From NCBI RefSeq assembly GCF_009905375.1, contig NC_133648.1, positions 311,938,565 through 312,002,564 on the forward strand: DNA of 64,000 nucleotides. The letters run 5' to 3'. The notes beneath the pieces were generated by a model. The model saw nothing but the letters and a program-made list of their open reading frames with translations, was not told the origin of the DNA and searched no databases. The number at the start of each line of letters is the position of its first letter. The stretch's first letter is position 1. The position numbers were made by a program, and so were the translations under genes. The DNA is from Apium graveolens. Its lineage: Eukaryota; Streptophyta; Magnoliopsida; Apiales; Apiaceae. Shown here in pieces: positions 56,581 through 64,000 of this stretch.

Positions 56581-57589
56581 AGTACAAGAAAGCTAAAACC
56601 AAAATTGAAACAATCGACATCTCCCGTGAAGAATGGCCGGAGGTTGGCAAATTCGTTGGTTGTACACTGTGATGGCAGATAAGAGCTTCCATCACAGTCG
56701 ATCTACATCTCCAGATCTCCAGGAAAGTTGTATAATTTAATAAATAATGTATTACTAGTGTATCTACAATATTCAATTGATTTTGTCTAGCACAACGCAC
56801 AAAGATCATGATATACTTTATGTTTATGTGACTAAATATGGTGCCAAGTCAGGTGATATTCATGAATATTCACAGGCTTATATGCTTAGCAAGTTACAAT
56901 AACCTTTCTGTTTGTGACCTCCCGAACTCGAGACTTAAATTCCATGTTTAATTGGACCGAATGGTTCAAAAAATTTATACTTATGATATTGGTCCTGAAA
57001 CTATGCAAGTTTGGTCAAATTAATGCTCTATCACTGTTACATTATAGTTCTAAAATTTACTGGAACGTTTATGTACATGTAATAAAATCTAACTGGTTTT
57101 GTGTAAATTACTTATACAAATCTATACCAAAACTGATTATTCTTATGCTTTGATATCATGTTGGATAGCTATACCTCGAGGAGTGGGTAATATTTTGCAT
57201 CTGCAACAACTCTACTAGCCTAACTCCATAGTATATGGAATTACTCGGAGTGTTTATTCAAAGTTTTCATAAAAATAGTTAAAAGAGGGTGATGGATCAC
57301 AGCCACAAAGGCTATGTGACAAGCATATCAGTTGTGTGACTGATATACTATTTAGTTATGGAGAGCAAATCAGTCATGCTTAGAAATAAGAAGGGGTATA
57401 CAAGGCTGCTACTCAATGGTTGGTTAACCGCACAACAAGTCTCCTGAACAAAGAACAAAGTCTGGGACTTCTAAAAGGATAATTGCCATATGGACAAGTG
57501 ATAGTTCTAACTAATCACCACCTGAACACACTTTGAAGAATTAATCCTGAGCTCCTCCTTGAAAAATCACCAAAAATGCTGCTGAAAAA

Positions 57590-57970
57590 ATCGCAGAAAT
57601 CTGAAAACTACGGAAGGCCTAACTTTGCAGAATAAACTGCTTTTCTCAGGGAATTTATGGATATGAAGCTATATACCGTTGGAAATATCTCGGAATCTAG
57701 TTTTTTTTGAAAAAAACGGTTCGTCAAACAAAATTTTCTACAGCAATCTATAACCGTTTTAGTGACAGGGTGTAAAACTGTCCAGATTCTGGAGAAACTG
57801 CAGAAATATCAAACTTTGCGGAATGAACTACTTTCCTATGGGAATTTATGGACAGCAAGCTACATACCTTTAGAAAGATCTTGGAGTCTTCTTTTTTAAG
57901 CAAAAAACGGTTCATGAAAATGATTTTTTTACAAAAAGTTACGGCTATTTTAGTAAGGAGGTGTCAAGAT
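57590..57970 (+). repeat. Two diverged copies of a roughly 190-bp unit
   Basis: Blocks AACTTTGCAGAATAAACTGC and AAACTTTGCGGAATGAACTA, then GGAATTTATGGA, AAAAAACGGTTC and TACGGCTATTTTAGT-like sequence, recur in the same order with a spacing of about 190 bases. Confidence 0.7.
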
Positions 57971-58440
57971 GTCTATACATGCAAAAATATACTGCATCTA
58001 TAAACAAGGGCCGAATGAAAGTTAACGACTACATAACCCAGTTTGACAAGGTCAAGGCAACCAGATTCTTCAAAGCTAGCATCGATCCGACTAAAGGTAC
58101 ATGTCTCGGATTCAGTACATTACTTTAAATACATTTTTCGGATGTAGTACGCTATTTTGTTTAATTGCATTAATTTGAATTAAGTAAATTCATTCGAATT
58201 TAGCACATTAATAACAAACAAATTAGCAAAATACCTATTTAGGGTATATCCCAAATAATATAGGAACTTGTTTAAGTATCCAAGGGGAATATTTACCCCG
58301 AAGAGGAATAAGTATTTAAGACCCTAATTATCTTTCCTTCGGGATTGGGTAGAACAAATCGACCTAATTACTTGAAATCCGGAAGCAGAAGTTACTCAGT
58401 CCCTTAAAAATTTGGGGCAAAGAAGGTAGCTATAATATCT

Positions 58441-58600
58441 GACTATGTTGAGGTGACACATAAGATGCATACTATTAAAGTCAAAAGAAGCATTTTACTG
58501 CGCTATAAGGCTATAAACTGTGACTATGTTGAGATAACACCGAAGATGCATATTATTAAGGCTGAACGAAGCATCTTACTTCGTAAAAAGGCTAAAAGAA
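58441..58600 (+). repeat. Two copies of an 81-bp repeat
   Basis: GACTATGTTGAGGTGACAC at 58441 recurs as GACTATGTTGAGATAACAC at 58522; both continue through AAGATGCATA and AAGCAT. Confidence 0.75.
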
Positions 58601-58851
58601 ATGAATGAAATATTTATCTAGGGGGATATCCCGAAGAAGATAAATAATTGCTCAAATACATCGAAAGAGAATAAGTCTATAAGACACCGACCTGTTGCAT
58701 TCGAAATTCGAGAAAAAATTGACTCGATATACAAGTCCCGAAGGCGAATAGCTCAGTCCCTTAAACACTTAGGGGCAAAGAAGGCAATTCTGAACAATAT
58801 TTAAAATTGTGCCGATGTCGAATACCCAAGATGCACAAATTGATTAAATAC

Positions 58852-59270
58852 GCTAGGCTAAATACCAAAAATGTGTAAATTAAATAAATTACGCTAGGTC
58901 AAGTACCGAAGACGCGTAAACTAAAAATATGCTAGGTAAAACACCGAAGATGCATAAATTAAAAATTATGCTAGGTTAAACACCGAAAATGCGTAAATTA
59001 AATAAATTACGCTAGGTCAATTACCGAAGACGCGTAAACTAAAAATATTTTAGGTAAACGCCGAAGATGCGTAAATTAAAAATTACGCTAGGTAAAATAC
59101 CGAATTTACGAAAATTAAAAATTATGCTAGGTTAAACACCGAAAATGCGTAAATTAAATAAATTATGCTAGGTCAAATACAAAAGACGTGTAAACTAAAA
59201 ATATTTTAGGTAAACACCGAAAATGCGTAAATTAAATAATACTCTAGATTAAATATCAAAGATGAGTAAA
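58852..59270 (+). repeat. Tandem array, 37-41 bp units
   Basis: About ten consecutive units starting GCTAGGT (58852, 58893, 58931, 58970, 59011, 59050, 59087, 59127, 59168, 59207), each containing ACCGAAGAYGCGTAAA or a variant. Units of alternating type suggest a higher-order repeat of four units. Confidence 0.85.
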
Positions 59271-59689
59271 ATAAACAATTTATGCCAAGGTTAATACACA
59301 TACTGAAAATGCGTCAATTAAATAAATTACGCTAAGGTAAATGTTAAACCGAAGAAACATAAAATACGGAATGGAAACCGAAGAAGCATAAAAATAAATT
59401 ATGCTAGGTTAAAAATCGAAATTCTGAATCCGAACTATTTAGTCCCCTAGAAACTCGGGGACAAAAATAACAATTTTAAAGGCTAGGCCGAAGACACATA
59501 TAAAATTTTCTAAATTACGCTAAGGCACCAAAATAGCCGAAGCAGTGTAAAGGAAGAAAATTTTATCAAGGCACAAAAATAGCCAAAGCAACGTAAAATT
59601 TCCTCAAAATATGCTATGGCATAAATAGAGTCGCTTCATATTAAATCTATATTATCTAGAGATAAACATGTTTTTCATACTAGTTAGGG

Positions 59690-60000
59690 CGAACGAAAAC
59701 CTATCTAGGGGCCACCCGAAGAAGATAGATCCTTCGTCCGTCCCTCTTTAAAAATTTTATCTCCCGCACGAAACACTTATCCAGGGGCCACCCGAAGAAG
59801 ATAAGTCCTTCGTCCTCCCAATATTTCTTCGTTCGAATGGAACATTACACAAGACATTATCTCTAAAAAGGGGGCGAACGAACACCTATATAGGGGCTAC
59901 CGAAGAACATAGTTCATCCGTTCCCCCACTCATTTCTAAGATTTAGAAACTGGACGAAACACCTATTTAGGGGCTACCCGAAGATAATAAATCATTCGTC
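59690..60000 (+). repeat. Dispersed repeat with GGGGCCACCCGAAGAAGAT
   Basis: Four related copies of an ACCTATCTAGGGGCCACCC / CGAAGAAGATA / TCCTTCGTCC unit start near 59699, 59768, 59886 and 59960. Shorter relatives occur at 58255 and 58611. Confidence 0.7.
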
Positions 60001-60157
60001 TCTATATCACCTATACTTACCATGAAATTTACAGCAACTATTTAAAAAACAAGACCCATCTTTCGGAAAAGGGGCAAACAAAGCTAACATCATTTCCGAA
60101 CAATGGCCCTAGTACTTCAAACACTTGGGGCGAAGATGGATGCTAAAAACTTATAAA

Positions 60158-60545
60158 TTGTTGAGGCGAAATAAAAGCCGAAGATGCAATGCAAAATTGA
60201 ACCATTGTTGTGGCGAAATGAAAGCCGAAGGTGCGATGAAAATTGAATAATTGTTAAGGTAAACCATAAAGCCGAAGATACAATTCGTTTTATTAAAATC
60301 GCTATGGCGAATGAATAAAGCCGAAGACGCGATTCATTTTATTACAATTGTTAAGGCAAACCATAAAGTCGAAGATACAATTTATTTTATTAAAATTTTT
60401 AAGGCAAATGAATAAAGCCGAAGATGCGATACATTTTATTACAATTGTTAAGGCAAACGATAAAGCCGAAGATACAGTTCGTTTTATTAAAAATCGCTAT
60501 GACGAATGATTAAAGCCGAACTTTCTAAGGCAAATGACAGCCGAA
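60158..60545 (+). repeat. Tandem array, about 47-bp units
   Basis: Eight to nine units with TTGTTAAGGCAAACSATAAA or the variant CGCTATGGCGAATGA, followed by GCCGAAGATACAATTCGTT-like sequence. The two variants alternate in part of the array. Confidence 0.85.
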
Positions 60546-60990
60546 TACGCGGCTAAAATAAATGACAGAAATAATGCTGATAAAAGATGAAAGATGCATT
60601 AAAATATAATAGCCCGAAGGCAGAAGTTACAAGCCCGAAGGCAGGGGATTGATAAAATAAAAATCAAATTCAGAAAGGTCTTCATCCTCACCCGAAAAAA
60701 ATAAAATCGTACGAGGACCGTGTTCTACAACACGAGCGCCTAGGTCTTCCATTACTTCATCTAGAAAGAGCTTGTGATTCCAGGAAAGACACGAGCCTTG
60801 TCAACAGCATAGTCAAATCCGAATGGAAACACCACTCTTCGGTTTGTTCTAGATCCTCTCCCAGCTTCCGTTTGTCTTCGATCTCCTTGGCTGAGCGTTA
60901 TACGACAAGTGGCCTTAGGGTTACTGCCCAAAAATGGGCCACGCACATTGTCTATCGCCCACACACTAGTCCGACCAATAGACAGGGACA

Positions 60991-61385
60991 TGTTAGTCGA
61001 AGGCCCGATTTATGAGGCCCAAAAGTCGAAGGCCCATAAGGCAACCATGGGTCAACCGTTGGACTAGTAAATCAAAGAAAAGTAACCCCCTTCAACATTG
61101 ATGTTCCTCCTAAACGTAACGGTCGAAGCATTTATGTCCGAGGTTTGGATAAATACACCAATCTATACACACAAGACACAATTTTAACAACGATGGCATA
61201 TACAATTTTGGTACAAACACAGCTCTTGTACGTTCCATCTTACTCATGAAAGGCCGATTACTGATTCTCACGCCGGAGGTGAATCGGGGGATAAACTCTC
61301 GCATTCTTCTCCTTACAGGTCCGACCGAAGGACGTTCCACACGATCGAAGGACGTTCGACCATCATCAGAAATTTGGTCGTAACA
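60991..61385 (+). repeat. 3' LTR of the CCGAAG-repeat element
   Basis: 395 bp, preceded by the purine tract GACAGGGACA (60981-60990) and followed by the ACTAT duplication. Confidence 0.9.
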
Positions 61386-61390
61386 ACTAT

Positions 61391-62080
61391 CATTTGTTTT
61401 ATTTATAAACACTGTTAAAATATTTCCAATAAACCGTATAAACTGTATTATTAATATGGCAATTTAAGAGAATTATATGAGAATATTAAGATTTAAACCT
61501 TGGTTTAGAAAGAAAATTTAAGAAATTTTGAAAAAAATAAGATTATAATAGATGATGACTTGAATAGAAATTTTAGTAGAATAACTGAAATTAAAAACAG
61601 GTATTTCTAATATATTTTTGTAGAATTGTAAGTGTTAAGCCACTTCACCAATTTTTATCCTGCAACTTGAGTGAAGAAATTTCAATTATCCTGAAAATGT
61701 GGATAAGGGTAATATTGGGAGTCAAAAGAATTATTAAGGTCCGGGATATAAAAAATGAAACTAGTAAACATATTTAACTGAGAAAACGGTTTTTTTTAAG
61801 TTGTATATATATTCAGAATTTTAGAATAATTAATATTAAATAAAAAATGAAAAAAATATCTAAATATTATTTTAGAAGGTTGGTAAATTAGTCCCTTTAA
61901 AATAAAAAATTTACCAAAAATATCACTTTTCAGCAAAATATTTGTAAAAATACGAACGCAGCGGTTACTTACAGATAAGGTCGTAACGGTTGCAGAAGTA
62001 TATCCGTATTTTTACAAATAATTTCAACAACTTGGATATTTATAAAAAAAATTCTAAAAAATAAACCGAACTTCGCATAA
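61391..62080 (+). other. Upstream region of the phosphatase gene
   Basis: AT-rich intergenic DNA. A TTTATAAAAA at 62039-62048 is a possible TATA box about 90 bases before the start codon. No other element is recognised. Confidence 0.4.
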
Positions 62081-62233
62081 ATGAATGAACAGACAAGCCC
62101 CCTATCTCGAACTGAAACTAGTTTACCCAGTTTAGGCGATGAATTCTCAACAACAAACATGGATCCAATCTGTTGTTTACGTCACTTTAATCTCACTTTG
62201 TTTGTACTATATTCAAAACTTAATCTCTTCTAA
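62081..62233 (+). other. Possible upstream ORF overlapping the phosphatase start
   Basis: An ATG at 62081 opens a 50-codon frame ending TAA at 62231-62233, out of frame with and overlapping the main start at 62139. A second ATG at 62085 gives 16 codons and ends at 62133-62135. Relevant only if transcription starts upstream of 62081. Confidence 0.4.
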
Positions 62234-62330
62234 ATTGTTATTAGCAGACCTTAACAACAACACAATCATTCGCAAGAAACAACCATCTCTCCCACTTCAT
62301 TTTCGCTCGGATGGAACTTTCAAAATCCTC

Positions 62331-62390
<60 letters not shown>

Positions 62391-64000
62391 TCCCTCTCCC
62401 TCTCTCTCTCTCTCCCTCTCTCTCTCTCTGTGTGTTGACTTTAAAGCTTGTGATAAAATAGATTAGGAAATTGTTTGTTTATTTTTTGATTATGAATTGT
62501 TATGGAAATTATAGGTGGCTGATATGCACTATGGGAATGGGATAACAACTCGGTGCAGAGATGTGTTAGCTACTGAGTTTGAGTATTGTTCCGATCTTAA
62601 CACTACCCGCTTCTTGAAAAGGATGATTGAAGCAGAGAAGCCTGATTTTATTGCTTTTACTGGTATGGTAGTGCACTCTTATTTGTTTATTGCTTTGTTG
62701 AACAATTTTTAATGTTTATTTTCGGTCGAATTAATTTCTGACTTTGGATTATCCTAACTCTAGCCTGTGCATTAACTTGTAATTAACTAGCATTATTTTA
62801 GAATGTATAATAATTATTGCATTGTACATACACTGCATGATTAGTTTGACACTTACTCAGCCTCGTCTTGTTGAAGTTGATGTTTTAATATAAATTACAG
62901 GTAATTAGAATTGTAAAGACCTGGAATAAGGTTGTATGTTTATGCTACTCTACAGATTGACCCCCTTTTCTGCCTTTAGAACTCACCAGATAACAATACT
63001 TGTGTCTGTCACTCTTTGGACAGGTGATGATAATTAGTTGCAATTGATGTACCTGTCAGATGTTTGAGCCATATGATGAACATAAACTTTTTGTCCCAGA
63101 AAAAGAACCGTACTCAAAGCTACCTTTTTTTGAAACTTTACTCAAAGTAACTTAATATATAAATTAAAACATGAATTTGTATGTTTATTCTGCTATTATC
63201 TATAAATAAATACTATTGTAATATGTTAGGAGTTCAGTAAATTACTTAGAATATAAAGAATATACTAGGTAACATTAGAAGAAAAAATAAAAAGATTTGT
63301 TCCATTTATTTAAAATCTTGGTACCGTCAATTGTTATAATAATATAATAATTAACAAAGTCTGGACTGGTGAATTTTATCAATTTGTCGAGGTTAAGAAA
63401 TACACTGGTGTATGTCATGACTGGAACAAAATATTCAAAAGATTAATTAATCATGGGTATTAGTAAGTCCTACCGTATTAGATTAGCACCAGAAAGTAGT
63501 AGATATAGTAAGATTTAGTTTTTTTATTAGGAATTTTCTTGGGTGTAGAAGCAATTAAACTTTTATATATATTCTTATAATGTTCATTATTATTTGTTAA
63601 CTGCATGAGCTTATGAATGAATGAGCTATAGCCTATATGGTATGATGAGTATTTCTAGGAGTATACGCTGAGGTCTGAGATAGGTTTCATCCTTTAATTT
63701 ACTTTTTGTTCCATTCTCGTTTTTCTTTTTGGCCTTTTAACCAGTGTCCCACATCATGAATTTTAATCTAATGTCAGTCATGCATCTAATATATACTGTG
63801 GCTATAATAAAAAAAGATTCTAATTTTCCTTTTACACCTTGCTGCCCTGCGTATAGCCCTATAGTTGCTTGGAAACTTGTCATTTGTATGTTTCAAATAT
63901 ATCCATCTCCTCTTTTGGCTATGTGAACTAGGTGATAATATATTTGGGACAAGTGCTTCTGATGCTGCAGAATCGCTGTTTGAAGTTTTTGGACCCGTTA
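62139..64000 (+). CDS. PAP28: Purple acid phosphatase 28-like, exons 1-3 (runs off window)
   Basis: A metallophosphoesterase of the PAP28/29 group; family members are predicted secreted or membrane-anchored phosphatases and some are labelled inactive. Exon 1 is 62139-62333, exon 2 62515-62662, exon 3 starts at 63932 and continues past 64000. Both introns have GT-AG ends, with phases 0 and 1. The protein has a short N-terminus, a hydrophobic segment (WIQSVVYVTLISLCLYYI, residues about 8-25) that is a signal anchor, then LPLHFRSDGTFKILQ. Exon 2 continues VADMHYGNG (first metal-binding block, D-x-H) and CSDLNTTRFLKRMIEAEKPD, and the exon 2/3 junction forms FTGDNIFG, the second metal-binding block. 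The start is fixed by an in-frame stop at 62133-62135. No lesion is seen in the visible exons. Confidence 0.85.
62335..62429 (+). repeat. (CT)n microsatellite at the intron 1 splice donor
   Basis: About 95 bases of CT repeats with a few CCCT interruptions, starting at the donor itself (CAG|GTCTCTCT). Confidence 0.95.
62663..63931 (+). other. Intron 2 of the phosphatase gene
   Basis: 1269-bp GT-AG intron (G|GTATGG ... AACTAG|GTGAT). No further gene or complete transposon is seen inside it. Confidence 0.75.

Larger units (their letters stand above)
56164..61385 (+). mobile_element. Non-coding LTR retrotransposon rich in CCGAAG tandem repeats
   Basis: LTRs 56164-56562 and 60991-61385 differ by six substitutions and two small indels by my count (about 98.5% identical). 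The target duplication is ACTAT at 56159-56163 and 61386-61390. The primer site TGGCGCCGACTGTGGGG relates it to the Tat-like element at 4078-8680. The 4.4-kb interior has no gag or pol motif and is largely made of tandem arrays. It must have moved with proteins from another element, and recently. Confidence 0.9.

Noticed and set aside
58852..60545. CRISPR-like appearance of regular repeats
   Set aside because: Units are contiguous and diverged without unique spacers, and the genome is clearly plant nuclear; these are tandem repeats.
60761..60991. 76-codon minus-strand frame before the 3' LTR of the CCGAAG element
   Set aside because: Antisense to the element, ends at the LTR edge, and no recognised domain. 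Could be a remnant but cannot be supported.
62139..62438. Reading of phosphatase exon 1 through the CT repeat to 62438
   Set aside because: It would add a Leu-Ser run and lose the metal-binding blocks; a GT-AG intron restores the family sequence precisely at 62333/62515.

Overview
This window looks like repeat-dominated nuclear DNA from a eudicot plant. The evidence is an intron-containing purple acid phosphatase gene, SIRE/Maximus-like Copia, Athila- and Tat-like Gypsy elements, hAT, Helitrons, MITEs, and AT-rich spacer. The family cannot be fixed from sequence alone. The only host gene I can support is a PAP28-type purple acid phosphatase that begins at 62139 (+) and runs off the right edge. 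Everything else is transposable-element sequence or AT-rich spacer.

Layout. 1-4077: 3' part of a Copia element (family A, +) with a long decayed additional ORF and its 3' LTR, sitting in the RNase H region of a Tat-like Gypsy element on the minus strand (4078-8680). 8681-11938: AT-rich DNA with four or five MITEs, two of them nested. 11939-16564: a minus-strand Helitron holding a 3.46-kb solo LTR. 16644-20111: a plus-strand Helitron.

20345-55320: a deeply nested stack built on one decayed LINE on the minus strand. The LINE was cut successively by a short MITE (20678-20850), an hAT-like MITE that was itself hit by a 7.3-kb gag-only Copia element (element 1, 21423-28748), a 21-kb Copia element (element 2, 29544-50606), and an hAT transposon (50959-55150). 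Element 2 in turn contains an Athila-like gag-pro element (33689-40570) and a truncated minus-strand family A copy (45498-48936). Target-site duplications and resumption of LINE or pol reading on both sides support most of these joins.

56164-61385: a young, non-coding LTR element whose interior is largely tandem repeats sharing a CCGAAG core. 61391-64000: intergenic DNA and the phosphatase gene.

How the parts relate: the retroelements carry the usual gag, protease, integrase, RT and RNase H modules, but almost every copy is broken. Three LTR elements (element 1, the Athila-like element and the 56164 element) lack polymerase genes by structure and would have needed proteins from relatives to move. 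The points most worth a second look are family-specific short repeat arrays in the Copia LTRs, a stop or frame change after Gag in all three Copia families, a promoter-like block before the element 2 additional ORF, the CCGAAG-repeat element, and a CT microsatellite abutting a splice donor in the phosphatase gene.
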